Part shown: piece by piece, positions 37,809-46,571 of the stretch
How the letters are laid out: each line of letters starts with the position of its first letter
Numbering within the stretch: the stretch's first letter is position 1
Source: an uncultured Stenotrophomonas sp.
GTDB taxonomy: Bacteria > Pseudomonadota > Gammaproteobacteria > Xanthomonadales > Xanthomonadaceae
Direction of reading: 5' to 3'
Length of the DNA: 64,000 bases
Assembly: GCF_945952405.1 (NCBI RefSeq)
Contig: NZ_CAMFIA010000001.1
Coordinates: forward strand, 434,001-498,000
Made by a program: the position numbers and the translations under genes
The notes under the pieces: model-generated
Told to the model about the DNA's origin: nothing
The model's input: the letters and a program-made list of their open reading frames with translations, nothing else
Database searches by the model: none

Positions 37809-39500
37809 ATGTGTTCGATCTTCGGAATCTTCGGCCTGCAGGCCGGTGACGATCTTCCCGGCCTGCGCCGCCACGCGCTGGAACTGTCGCAGCGCCAGCG
37901 CCACCGTGGCCCGGACTGGAGCGGCGTGTACCTCGACGAAGGCGCCCTGCTGGTCCATGAGCGCCTGGCCATCGTCGATCCCGCCGGTGGCTCGCAGCCG
38001 TTGTTGTCGGCCGATGGCCAGCTGGCGCTCGCGGTCAACGGCGAGATCTACAACCACCAGGCGCTGAAAGCCGCGCTGAGCAGCGCCTACGACTTCCAGA
38101 CCGGCTCGGACTGCGAGGTGATCAATGCGCTGTATCGCCAGGGCGGATCGCCGGCGCAGTGGCTGGAACAGCTCAACGGCATCTTCGCCTTCGCGTTGTG
38201 GGACCGTGACAGCGGACGCGTGCTGGTGGCCCGCGATCCGGTCGGCGTGGTGCCGCTGTACTGGGGCCATGATGCCCAGGGACGCCTGCGCGTGGCGTCG
38301 GAAATGAAGGCGCTGGTGGACAGCTGTGCCGACGTCGCGCAGTTCCCGCCGGGGCACTACTTCGACAGCGCCAGCGGCGAGCTGGTGCGCTACTACCAGC
38401 AGCCGTGGCGCGACTACGCCGACGTGCAGGGCCGCCAGGCCGACCTGGCCGAACTGCGGCAGGCCTTCGAGCATGCGGTGGAACGCCAGCTGATGAGTGA
38501 CGTGCCTTACGGCGTGCTGTTGTCCGGTGGCCTGGATTCGTCACTGGTGGCCGCGGTGGCCGCGCGCTACGCGCGTCGCCGCATCGAGGACGGTGGCCAG
38601 ACCGAAGCCTGGTGGCCACGCCTGCATTCGTTCGCGATCGGCTTGAAGGGTTCGCCCGATCTCGCCGCCGCGGCAATCGCCGCCGAAGCGTTGGGCACCG
38701 TGCACCACGGCTTCGAGTACACCTTCGAGGAGGGCCTGGACGCGCTGCCGGAAGTGATCCGCCATATCGAAACCTATGACGTCACCACCATCCGTGCCTC
38801 CACGCCTATGTTCCTGCTGGCGCGCCGGATCAAGGCAATGGGGGTGAAGATGGTGCTGTCCGGCGAAGGCAGCGACGAGATCTTCGGCGGCTACCTGTAC
38901 TTCCACAAGGCGCCGGATGCGCGCGAGTTCCATGAGGAGCTGGTACGCAAGCTCGACGCCCTGCACAACTACGACTGCCTGCGTGCCAACAAGTCGATGA
39001 TGGCCTGGGGCGTGGAGCCGCGCGTGCCGTTCCTCGACCGCGAGTTCCTTGATGTGGCGATGCGTTTCGATGCCGCGCACAAGATGGTCGGCGCCGGATT
39101 CGGTGGCCGCCGCATCGAGAAGGCGGTGCTGCGCGAGGCGTTCGATGGCTACCTGCCGGACAGCATCCTGTGGCGGCAGAAGGAGCAGTTCAGCGATGGC
39201 GTCGGCTATGGCTGGATCGATGGTCTGAAGGCACACGCCGAGGCGCAGGTCAGTGATCGCGTGCTGGCTGCCGCCGACAAGCGGTTCCCGCACAACCCGC
39301 CGCAGACCAAGGAGGCGTACTACTACCGCCACCTGTTCGAGCAGTTCTTCCCGAGTCGTGCGGCGGCGGAGACCGTGCCGGGTGGCAAGTCGATCGCCTG
39401 TTCGTCGCCGGCAGCGATCGCCTGGGACGCCAGTTTCGCGGCCGCGGCCGATCCGTCCGGCCGCGCGATCGCCGGCGTGCACGAGCAGGCGCTGGCCTGA
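37809..39500 (+). CDS. asnB: Asparagine synthase (glutamine-hydrolysing)
   Basis: AsnB makes asparagine from aspartate, ATP and glutamine. The 563 residues begin MCSIFGIFGL; Cys2 becomes the N-terminal nucleophile of the glutaminase domain (RHRGPDWSGVY, VNGEIYNHQAL). The synthetase domain has the PP-loop LLSGGLDSSLVAAV near residue 237 and GEGSDEIFGGYLYFHKAP. E. coli AsnB has 554 residues. The start has AGGAG eight bases upstream. It is a single-gene unit controlled, as inferred here, by the Asn attenuator directly upstream. Confidence 0.98.
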   Translation: MCSIFGIFGLQAGDDLPGLRRHALELSQRQRHRGPDWSGVYLDEGALLVHERLAIVDPAGGSQPLLSADGQLALAVNGEIYNHQALKAALSSAYDFQTGSDCEVINALYRQGGSPAQWLEQLNGIFAFALWDRDSGRVLVARDPVGVVPLYWGHDAQGRLRVASEMKALVDSCADVAQFPPGHYFDSASGELVRYYQQPWRDYADVQGRQADLAELRQAFEHAVERQLMSDVPYGVLLSGGLDSSLVAAVAARYARRRIEDGGQTEAWWPRLHSFAIGLKGSPDLAAAAIAAEALGTVHHGFEYTFEEGLDALPEVIRHIETYDVTTIRASTPMFLLARRIKAMGVKMVLSGEGSDEIFGGYLYFHKAPDAREFHEELVRKLDALHNYDCLRANKSMMAWGVEPRVPFLDREFLDVAMRFDAAHKMVGAGFGGRRIEKAVLREAFDGYLPDSILWRQKEQFSDGVGYGWIDGLKAHAEAQVSDRVLAAADKRFPHNPPQTKEAYYYRHLFEQFFPSRAAAETVPGGKSIACSSPAAIAWDASFAAAADPSGRAIAGVHEQALA

Positions 39501-39512
39501 TGCAGCAGTGAT

Positions 39513-39552
39513 GGGGTCAGAGCCCTTTCCCGTTGGAAAGGGATCTGACCCC
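39513..39552. terminator. Long inverted repeat, probable two-way terminator
   Basis: GGGGTCAGAgCCCTTTCC, loop CGTT, GGAAAGGGaTCTGACCCC: an 18-bp stem with one mismatch between the convergent asnB and penicillin-acylase genes. A related GGGGTCAGATCCC stem ends rlmB at 57383, so it is a repeated element. Confidence 0.65.
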
Positions 39553-39557
39553 GGTCG

Positions 39558-41885
39558 TCAACGTGCAGGTTCCAGCGTCATCACATGCTGGGCCTTGCCG
39601 GGCAGGAACGGGGTCGGTCGACCCTGTACCCAGTCTTCGTGGCCAGCACCCCAGTACGGGGACAACGGATGCCCGCTCTGGCCACCCGGCATGTGCACGA
39701 TGCCGTCGGCCTCGTGGCCGGGCGACACCACCATGCGCTCGGAGGCGCCGAAGTTCGGCGTCTGCACCCGCGGCATGTCGCGGTCGCCGGGCAGGCGATC
39801 GGCGGGCATGCACAGCCAGCGCTGGGCGAGATCCGGCAGCGCCCGTGCGATGGGGTGGCAGATCGCCGCGGTGTTGCGTTCGCCCCAGGTACGCTTGTCC
39901 AGCGGACCCTGCCTGGACAGTTCGCGCTCGGTGCGGCGCGCGGCGTCGGTCAGCAGGGCGTCCCAGCTGTCGAAGGCCGGCGGCAGCAGGTTGGCCGGGC
40001 GCTGTTGCAGCATCGGCCAGGCCACGCCTTCCAGCTGCGCCAGGCGCGGGTCCAGGTAGTCATCGCCCAGTTGCGCGTTGGCGGGGGCCAGCAGGGCATC
40101 GGACAGGGTGTCCATCACCTGCGAGCGGAACTCGCGCACCACCCGGTAGCTCACCGAGCTGGCCGCCGCGCGCCCGCCCCACTGGTGGCTGGCCGCCTCC
40201 AGCCGCTTCAGCGCCGGGTCGTTGCTGTGTTCCAGTACATCGTGCAGCAGCGCCCACCAGCGCTGCAGGAACACCGCGCGATCATCAAGCTGGATCGCCA
40301 GCAGGTCGCGCTCGTCGAAGCGTTCCTGGATCGCCAGCAGGTCGCGGATCTGGCGTGCACGGGCGCCCAGGTCATAGCCGCCGTTGCCGGCGGTGGCCAG
40401 GGCCGGGCCATCGAGGACGCGGCCGTTGGCGGTCCACAGGCGATGGTCGGGCGGATCGATCAGGGCCGGTGACGCGTCGCTGCGGATCGGCCAGGGCGCG
40501 CACTGCTGGTTGCTGGCGGCATTGAAACCGGCCGCTGCACAACCGGGGCCGCGGTCCGGACGCGCGCCGATCAGGCGCCAGGCAATGCGCCCGCTGCGGT
40601 CACCGACCACCAGGTTCTGTGCAGGAATGCCCGCGTGATCGGCGAAGCGCAGTGCACCGTCCAGATCACCGGCGCGGGCCAGGTCCGCGAAGTCCAGGCG
40701 CACCGCGCCGGGCAGGTGTGCCACCCAGCGCAGCGCATCGCCGCTGCCATCTGCGTGGCGGTGCAGGATCGGTCCCCAGGCGGTCTCGCGTACCGGGAAC
40801 AGCACGTCGGCGTGGCCGGCGACTGCGATGCGTTCTTCGTGCACGGTCACGGCGGCGTCAGCCGGTTCAGTGCGGAAGTCGGCGGTATCGATGTAGCTGT
40901 TGGTGAAGCCCCAGGCAACGTGGCCGTTGCTGCCGACGATCACCGCCGGCAGGCCGGGCAGCGAGAAGCCGCTGACATCGACCTGGCCGCCCGCGGCCTG
41001 CGGGTCGGGATAGCGCAGGCGCACGCGGAACCACAGGCCGGGGGCACGCAGGCCCAGATGCATGTCGTCGGCGACGATGGCGCGGCCGTCGGCGGTGAGC
41101 GCACCGGCCACCGCGAAGTTGTTGCTGCCGATGACGTCGGGCTCCTCCTGCTCGGTGCCGGGCTTTCCCTTCAAGCTGCGCAGATCGAGCTGGCTGGCAT
41201 CGGGCAGGGCGGCGTTGCCGGTGGGTTCGCCGAACAGCGGTGCGTCCCATTCGGTGCCGTCATGTGCCAGCAGCGCGAACAGCGCCGGAGGCACCACTGC
41301 ACGGATGCGGCTCAGGGCCAGTTCGGTCTGGTTGCCCGGATCCTGCAGGTCGGCATACATGGCCAGGCCGGTCAGCACGCTGTCGCTGGCCTGCCAGGGG
41401 CGCGGCGATTGCCGCAGCAGCAGATACGCCCACGGCCGCACCGCGAGATCGGACAGGCCCTGGTTGACGCCGTCCACATACGCACGCACGGCATCGCCGT
41501 TGTCGCCCAGCGCGCTATCCAGGTGCGCCTCGGTACGTGCGCGCAGGCGGTGCACGCGCATGCGCTTGTCGGCGTCGATGGCCTTTGGCCCGAACAGCGC
41601 GGAAAGCTCGCCGGCGGCGCTGCGGCGCATCAGGTCCATCTCGAAATAGCGTTCCTGCGCATGCACCCGGCCCAGCGCCCGCATCGCGTCGGCCTGGCTG
41701 CCGGCGGTGATGGTGACCACGCCCAGCGCGTCACGCTCGACGGTGACCGGCCCGGCCAGCCCCGGCAGCGCATGCGTGCCGTCCAGATCGGCGAGGCTGC
41801 CGCGCAGCAGCAGCCACAGCACCAGTGTGGTGACCAGCACGATGGCGATCAGCACGCCCAGTACCCAACGCCATGTACGTCGCAT
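39558..41885 (-). CDS. Penicillin acylase (Ntn-hydrolase) family protein
   Basis: The 775-residue product starts with an N-terminal transmembrane or signal segment (MRRTWRWVLGVLIAIVLVTT). The family is made as a precursor that cuts itself to expose a Ser nucleophile, here probably the Ser in IGSNNFAVAGA (about residue 245), with the A-chain before it (VHAQERYFEMDLMRRSAAGEL) and the B-chain after (IVADDMHLGLRAPGLWF). Known members cleave acyl amides such as penicillins and acyl-homoserine lactones; the substrate here is not shown. ATG 41885 has an AGGAC ribosome site; a GTG at 41903 is less likely. Confidence 0.92.
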   Translation of the reverse strand: MRRTWRWVLGVLIAIVLVTTLVLWLLLRGSLADLDGTHALPGLAGPVTVERDALGVVTITAGSQADAMRALGRVHAQERYFEMDLMRRSAAGELSALFGPKAIDADKRMRVHRLRARTEAHLDSALGDNGDAVRAYVDGVNQGLSDLAVRPWAYLLLRQSPRPWQASDSVLTGLAMYADLQDPGNQTELALSRIRAVVPPALFALLAHDGTEWDAPLFGEPTGNAALPDASQLDLRSLKGKPGTEQEEPDVIGSNNFAVAGALTADGRAIVADDMHLGLRAPGLWFRVRLRYPDPQAAGGQVDVSGFSLPGLPAVIVGSNGHVAWGFTNSYIDTADFRTEPADAAVTVHEERIAVAGHADVLFPVRETAWGPILHRHADGSGDALRWVAHLPGAVRLDFADLARAGDLDGALRFADHAGIPAQNLVVGDRSGRIAWRLIGARPDRGPGCAAAGFNAASNQQCAPWPIRSDASPALIDPPDHRLWTANGRVLDGPALATAGNGGYDLGARARQIRDLLAIQERFDERDLLAIQLDDRAVFLQRWWALLHDVLEHSNDPALKRLEAASHQWGGRAAASSVSYRVVREFRSQVMDTLSDALLAPANAQLGDDYLDPRLAQLEGVAWPMLQQRPANLLPPAFDSWDALLTDAARRTERELSRQGPLDKRTWGERNTAAICHPIARALPDLAQRWLCMPADRLPGDRDMPRVQTPNFGASERMVVSPGHEADGIVHMPGGQSGHPLSPYWGAGHEDWVQGRPTPFLPGKAQHVMTLEPAR

Positions 41886-42009
41886 CGCACGTCCTTTCCA
41901 CACTCGTGGGGGAATTGTAGCCGCAGGCGCAACTGCGACTGATTCCGATTAGATCACCGTCGCCGGAAATGCGTCACCCTATGCAGCATCGATTCACAGG
42001 AGCCCCCCC

Positions 42010-42498
42010 ATGAAAGGCAACCCGGACGTCATCGCCTGCCTGAAGGAACTGCTGCGCGGCGAGCTTGCTGCCCGCGACCAGTACTTCATCCACTCCCGCC
42101 GTTACGAGGACCAGGGCCTGTTCGCGCTGTACGAACGCCTGAACCACGAGATGGAAGAGGAAACCCAGCACGCCGATGCGCTGCTGCGCCGGATCCTGTT
42201 CCTGGGCGGCGACCCGGACATGCGCCCGCACGCCACCGAGCCGGGCAAGACCGTGGAAGAGATGCTGCAGAAGGACCTGGATACTGAATACGCGGTCCGG
42301 AACAATCTCGCCGCCGGCATGAAGCTGTGCGAGGAGCAGGGTGACTACGTGAGCCGCGACATCCTGCTCGCGCAGCTGAAGGACACCGAGGAAGACCATG
42401 CCTGGTGGCTGGAGCAGCAGCTGGGCCTGATCAAGCGCATCGGCCTGGAGCTGTACCAGCTGAGCAAGATCGACGGCAACGGCGCTCCGGCGCACTGA
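42010..42498 (+). CDS. bfr: Bacterioferritin-like protein lacking the haem-ligand Met
   Basis: The 162-residue ferritin-fold protein starts [20 protein letters not shown] and aligns with bacterioferritin. The di-iron ferroxidase ligands are present: Glu18, Glu51, His54, Glu93, Glu127 and His130. The haem-binding Met52 of E. coli Bfr is Thr here (EETQHAD instead of DEMKHAD), so haem binding in the usual site is unlikely. It probably stores iron as part of a 24-mer, alone or with a Met52-containing partner. A Dps-like or ferritin label would fit less well. It is convergent with parC. Confidence 0.9.
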   Translation: MKGNPDVIACLKELLRGELAARDQYFIHSRRYEDQGLFALYERLNHEMEEETQHADALLRRILFLGGDPDMRPHATEPGKTVEEMLQKDLDTEYAVRNNLAAGMKLCEEQGDYVSRDILLAQLKDTEEDHAWWLEQQLGLIKRIGLELYQLSKIDGNGAPAH

Positions 42499-42515
42499 CC
42501 GGGCGGCGGCCTTCG

Positions 42516-42612
42516 GTAGGGCTGACCGTTGGTCGGCTGCTCTTCTAAAGGCAGCCGACCAACGGTCGGCGCTACCAGAAACAGGAAGCAACCGACCAAC
42601 GGTCGGCGCTAC
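42516..42612. repeat. Three SMAG-type repeats
   Basis: GTAGGGCTGACC-gtt-GGTCGGCTG (42516-42539), then GCAGCCGACC-aac-GGTCGGCGCTAC (42551-42575) and GCAACCGACC-aac-GGTCGGCGCTAC (42588-42612); the last two are inverted and in tandem. They fill the start of the 272-base gap between bfr and parC, which has no gene. Confidence 0.75.
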
Positions 42613-42702
42613 CAGAAGCACAGCGTCACGTCGCCAGCCAGCACCGGAGCACCGCCAGCCAGCCTTCGCCCGCCAGCTGCTCCACCGCCCGCCAGCCGAC
42701 AA

Positions 42703-42734
42703 CGAAAAAGCCGGGGCATGCCCCGGCTTTTTCG
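42703..42734. terminator. Bidirectional terminator between bfr and parC
   Basis: CGAAAAAGCCGGGGC-at-GCCCCGGCTTTTTCG is a perfect 15-bp stem with A- and T-runs in both arms, so it works on both strands. It ends the convergent bfr and parC transcripts. Confidence 0.92.
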
Positions 42735-42770
42735 TGTCCGCAGGTGCCGGCCAGCGACCGGCACGCCGGG

Positions 42771-45014
42771 TCATTCCACCGACAACCCTTCCACCTTCTG
42801 CCAGCCGCGCGGCAGCAGGTGGCCGCGGGTGGCGCGGGCGCCAAGGTAGGTGTCCAGCTCGTTGAACTTCAGGCCCATGGTGCGCTGGCCGGCGCGGACC
42901 TGCAGGGTCTGTCCCGGGCTGATCGCCACGATGGCGACCACGCGCTCGGTGGCGAGCTTGGCCTTCGGGATCTCGATGATCTTGTTGCCCTTGCCCTTGT
43001 CCAGTTCCGGCAGGTCGTTGGCGGCGATCGCCAGCAGGTTGCCCGAACTGGTCACCGCCACGATGCGGTCGGTGGCCACGTTGGCGACCACCGACGGGGT
43101 CAGCACCGACGAGCCGGCCGACAGGTTCAGCATCGCCTTGCCGGCCTTGTTGCGGCCGATCAGGTTCTCGAAGCGGGTCACGAAGCCGTAGCCGTGGCTG
43201 GAGGCCAGCACGAAGCGGGTCTCCGGTTCGGCACTGGCCAGGGTCACGAAGCTGGTGCCCGGCGCCGGCGAGAAGCGGCCGGTGAGCGGCTCACCGTTGC
43301 CGCGCGCCGACGGCAGGGTGTGCACCGGCGTCGAATAGGCGCGGCCTTCGCTGTCGAGGAACGCCACCTGCTGGGTGCTGCGTGCGCGCACCGCGCCCTG
43401 CAGTGCGTCGCCATCGCGGTAGGACAGGGCGGAGGCATCGACGTCGTGGCCCTTGGCGGCGCGGATCCAGCCCTTCTCCGACAACACCACGGTCATCGGC
43501 TCGCTGGGCACCAGCTCGGTCTCGTCGATGGCCTGCGCGGCCTGGCGCTGCACCAGCGGCGAACGGCGGGCGTCGCCGAACTTCTTGGCATCGGCGGTCA
43601 GTTCGTCGCGGATCAGCTTCTTCAGCTTGGCCTTGCTGTCGAGGATGCCGAGGATCTTCTCGCGCTCCTTGGCCAGTTCGTCCTGCTCGCCGCGGATCTT
43701 CATCTCTTCCAGGCGCGCCAGCTGCTTCAGCTTGGTTTCCAGGATGTAGTCGGCCTGCTCTTCGGACAGGCCGAAGCGCGCGATCAGCGCGGCCTTCGGT
43801 TCGTCCTCGGTACGGATGATGTCGATCACCTCGTCCAGGTTGAGGAAGGCGACCAGCAGGCCTTCCAGCAGGTGCAGGCGGCGCTCGACCTTCTGCAGGC
43901 GGTGCTGCAGGCGGCGGGTGACGGTGTTGCTGCGGAAGGTCAGCCATTCGCTGAGCAGCATCTTCAGGTTCTTCACCTGCGGACGGCCGTCCAGCCCGAT
44001 CACGTTGAGGTTGACGCGGTAGCTGCGCTCCATGTCCGTGGTCGCGAACAGGTGGCCCATCAGCTGCTCGGCGTCGACGCGGTTGGAGCGCGGCACCAGC
44101 ACCACGCGCACCGGGTTGGCGTGGTCGGATTCATCGCGGACGTCTTCCAGCCACGGCAGCTTCTTGGCACGCATCTGCGCGGCGATCTGCTCGATCACCT
44201 TCGACGGCGACACCTGGAACGGCAGCGCGGTGACCACGATGTTGTTGGCTTCCTTGGTGAAGGTCGCACGCGCACGCACGCTGCCGTTGCCGGTCTCGTA
44301 CATGTTCCGCAGATCGCTGGCCGCGGTGATGATCTCGGCGCTGGACGGGTAGTCCGGGCCCTGCACGTGCTCGCACAGGTCGCGCACGCTGGCTTCGGGA
44401 TTGTCCAGCAGGTGCAGCAGCGCGCTGACGATCTCGTTGAGATTGTGCGGCGGCACGTCGGTGGCCATGCCCACGGCGATGCCGGTGGTGCCGTTGAGCA
44501 GCAGGTGCGGCAGGCGCGCCGGCATCCAGGTCGGTTCCTGCAGGGTGCCGTCGAAGTTCGGCGCCCAGTCGGTGGTGCCCTGGCCCAGTTCGCCCAGCAG
44601 CACTTCGGCGATCGGGGTCAGCTTGGATTCGGTGTAACGCATCGCCGCGAACGACTTCGGATCATCGCTGGAGCCGAAGTTGCCCTGGCCCTCGATCAGC
44701 GGATAGCGGTACGAGAACGGCTGCGCCATCAGCACCAGCGCCTCGTAGCACGCGCTGTCGCCGTGCGGGTGGTACTTGCCGATGACGTCGCCGACGGTAC
44801 GCGCGGACTTCTTCGGCTTGGAGGCGGCATTCAGGCCCAGCTCGCTCATCGAATAGATGATGCGGCGCTGCACCGGCTTCAGGCCGTCGCCGATGAACGG
44901 CAGGGCACGATCCAGGACCACGTACATCGAGTAGTCCAGGTACGCGCGTTCGGCATACTCGCGCAGCGGCAGTTGTTCGAATCCGTGGAACACGGGGCGG
45001 GCAAGTTCGGTCAT
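42771..45014 (-). CDS. parC: DNA topoisomerase IV subunit A
   Basis: ParC with ParE unlinks daughter chromosomes. The 747 residues have the breakage-reunion domain with the active Tyr in [12 protein letters not shown] (residue 127) and the quinolone-resistance region [20 protein letters not shown]. Ser87 and Glu91 there match wild-type E. coli Ser80 and Glu84. The C-terminal part carries the beta-pinwheel repeats. Length and motifs separate it from GyrA, which is longer. The AraC-family gene lies upstream on the same strand but is separated by about 60 bases. Confidence 0.97.
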   Translation of the reverse strand: MTELARPVFHGFEQLPLREYAERAYLDYSMYVVLDRALPFIGDGLKPVQRRIIYSMSELGLNAASKPKKSARTVGDVIGKYHPHGDSACYEALVLMAQPFSYRYPLIEGQGNFGSSDDPKSFAAMRYTESKLTPIAEVLLGELGQGTTDWAPNFDGTLQEPTWMPARLPHLLLNGTTGIAVGMATDVPPHNLNEIVSALLHLLDNPEASVRDLCEHVQGPDYPSSAEIITAASDLRNMYETGNGSVRARATFTKEANNIVVTALPFQVSPSKVIEQIAAQMRAKKLPWLEDVRDESDHANPVRVVLVPRSNRVDAEQLMGHLFATTDMERSYRVNLNVIGLDGRPQVKNLKMLLSEWLTFRSNTVTRRLQHRLQKVERRLHLLEGLLVAFLNLDEVIDIIRTEDEPKAALIARFGLSEEQADYILETKLKQLARLEEMKIRGEQDELAKEREKILGILDSKAKLKKLIRDELTADAKKFGDARRSPLVQRQAAQAIDETELVPSEPMTVVLSEKGWIRAAKGHDVDASALSYRDGDALQGAVRARSTQQVAFLDSEGRAYSTPVHTLPSARGNGEPLTGRFSPAPGTSFVTLASAEPETRFVLASSHGYGFVTRFENLIGRNKAGKAMLNLSAGSSVLTPSVVANVATDRIVAVTSSGNLLAIAANDLPELDKGKGNKIIEIPKAKLATERVVAIVAISPGQTLQVRAGQRTMGLKFNELDTYLGARATRGHLLPRGWQKVEGLSVE

Positions 45015-45073
45015 GCGGCGTTGTTACCTATGTCGGGAGGCGGCGACGGCGGTCGCCGCTCGCAATCCTGTGA

Positions 45074-45955
45074 TTATCCGGATGCGGCCGGGGATGCCAA
45101 GCCGCGCGCGGGGTCGAGCGCGGTTTCCAGGCCGTGGCCGGCGCGCGCCAGGTAGCGCCCCGGCGGCAACCCGAAGTGGCGGCGGAACACGGTGACGAAG
45201 GCGCTGGCGCTGCTGAAGCCCAGCGCATGGGCGATATCGGCCACGCTGCGGCCGTCGGTCAGCTGGCGCAGGGCCTCGGACAGGCGGGCCTGCTGCCGCC
45301 ACTGGGCGAAGCTGAGGGTGGTCTCGTCGCGGAAGTGGCGGGTCAGGCTGCGCGGCGACAGTCCGGCCCAGTGCGCCCATTCGGCCAGGCTGCGCTCGTC
45401 GGAGGGGTCGGCCAGCAGCTGCGAGGCGATCTTCAGCAGGCGCCGATCGTGCGGCATCGGCAGGTGCATGCGCTGTCGCGGTGCGGTGCGGATCTCGTCC
45501 AGCAGCACTTCGATGATGTGCTGGCGCTCGGGCGTGGTGTCGTAGCCCAACGGCCACTCGCAGATGCGGTCGGCCAGCGCCTGCGCCAGCTTGGACAGGC
45601 CCAGCACGCAGGGGTCGGAGGGCAGGGTGGTGCAGTCCGGTGCGGCCAGCGCCATGCCCCAGCCACGCAGCGGCCCATCGAGGGTGACCGTATGCGGCTC
45701 CAGCGGTGGCATCCAGCCGGCCGACCCCGGTGCCAGCGACCAGGTGCCATGCGAGGTGCGGGTGGTCAGCAGGCCGCGCTCCACGCAGATCAGCTGCGCG
45801 CGCTGGTGGTGATGCCAGTCCACTTCACGGACCAGCCCCAACGGGCTGTCGAAGCGGAAGGCGACGACCGGCGGGCCATCGTTGCGCTCGAACCAGTCCA
45901 GTGCTTCATCCCTGAGCAGTCGCTTGGGAACCGGAATTTCTGCCTTGTTCATCAT
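45074..45955 (-). CDS. AraC-family transcriptional regulator
   Basis: The 293-residue protein has an N-terminal cupin-like sensor (VREVDWHHHQRAQLICVERG, LAPGSAGWMPPLEPH) and a C-terminal AraC DNA-binding domain with two helix-turn-helix motifs (RSLAEWAHWAGLSPRSLTRHF and RSVADIAHALGFSSASAFVTVF). The start MMNKAEIPVPK is taken at 45955; a Met nine codons upstream is possible. It is divergent from emrR. A direct repeat with 21-bp spacing abuts its start, probably its own operator. The effector is unknown. Confidence 0.9.
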   Translation of the reverse strand: MMNKAEIPVPKRLLRDEALDWFERNDGPPVVAFRFDSPLGLVREVDWHHHQRAQLICVERGLLTTRTSHGTWSLAPGSAGWMPPLEPHTVTLDGPLRGWGMALAAPDCTTLPSDPCVLGLSKLAQALADRICEWPLGYDTTPERQHIIEVLLDEIRTAPRQRMHLPMPHDRRLLKIASQLLADPSDERSLAEWAHWAGLSPRSLTRHFRDETTLSFAQWRQQARLSEALRQLTDGRSVADIAHALGFSSASAFVTVFRRHFGLPPGRYLARAGHGLETALDPARGLASPAASG

Positions 45956-45956
45956 A

Positions 45957-45995
45957 TCCACTGGCTGAAATGTGTCATCCATTGGCTGGATTGTA
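45957..45995. promoter_or_regulatory. Direct repeat with 21-bp spacing, probable AraC-family operator
   Basis: TCCACTGGCTGAAATGTG (45957-45974) and TCCATTGGCTGGATTGTA (45978-45995) match at 14 of 18 positions and start exactly 21 bases, two helical turns, apart. Tandem half-sites with this spacing suit the two-HTH AraC fold. They lie just upstream of the AraC-type start, so autoregulation is inferred. Confidence 0.6.
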
Positions 45996-46081
45996 CTACC
46001 GGGCCACCTGACCAGATCATTAAGGTAGGCGCCTTCACTGATCGAGCCCGCTGCTGCAACACAGCATTCGATGCCAGATCG

Positions 46082-46103
46082 AATATTTCCATTGAGAAAT
46101 ATT
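46082..46103. promoter_or_regulatory. Perfect AT-rich inverted repeat, probable EmrR operator
   Basis: AATATTTC (46082-46089) and GAAATATT (46096-46103) are perfect arms around a six-base spacer, in a short AT-rich island just upstream of emrR. MarR-family dimers bind dyads of this size, and regulators of efflux operons usually repress their own operon. A T-rich run follows. Confidence 0.65.
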
Positions 46104-46127
46104 TTTTTTGGAAGAGAATGCTCCCCC

Positions 46128-46571
46128 ATGATCTGTCCTGCAACCACTCCCCCCAGCTTCGGCCTGCTGCTGCGCCAGGTGCGCGACGGCCTGGTCCGCC
46201 AACTCGACGCGTCCATGGCCGAAGAAGACCTGGGTATCGGCTTCACCCATTACATCGGGCTGAAGGTGCTTTCCAGCATGGCGCCATGCACCGCCAACGA
46301 GCTGGCCCAGGCCATCGACCAGGTGCCGAGCGCGGTGACCCGCCTGCTGGACAAGCTGGAAGCGCTGGGGTGCGTGCGCCGCGAACCGCATGCGCAGGAC
46401 CGCCGTGCACTGCAGATCGTACTGACCGATGAAGGCCGCGCGTTGTGGGCGCGGCTGAAGCTGCGTGGCGACGCGGTGATGGATTACGCACTACGTGATC
46501 TTTCCGCCGACGAGCGCACGCTGCTGCTGTCCCTCCTTACCCGAATCCGCGATTCCCTGACGACCCCATGA
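46128..46571 (+). CDS. emrR: MarR-family repressor of the emr operon
   Basis: The 147-residue winged-helix protein contains CTANELAQAIDQVPSAVTRLLDKLEALGCVRRE (seen in parts: NELAQAIDQVPSAVTRL and LEALGCVRREP) and the wing DRRALQIVLTDEGRALW, the MarR signature. In S. maltophilia the EmrR-EmrC-EmrA-EmrB group is a known multidrug efflux operon with a MarR-type repressor that responds to hydrophobic agents such as uncouplers. The start at 46128 (MICPATTPPSFG) is preferred; Met at 46071 would place the operator inside the gene. Its stop overlaps emrC by four bases. Confidence 0.93.
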   Translation: MICPATTPPSFGLLLRQVRDGLVRQLDASMAEEDLGIGFTHYIGLKVLSSMAPCTANELAQAIDQVPSAVTRLLDKLEALGCVRREPHAQDRRALQIVLTDEGRALWARLKLRGDAVMDYALRDLSADERTLLLSLLTRIRDSLTTP

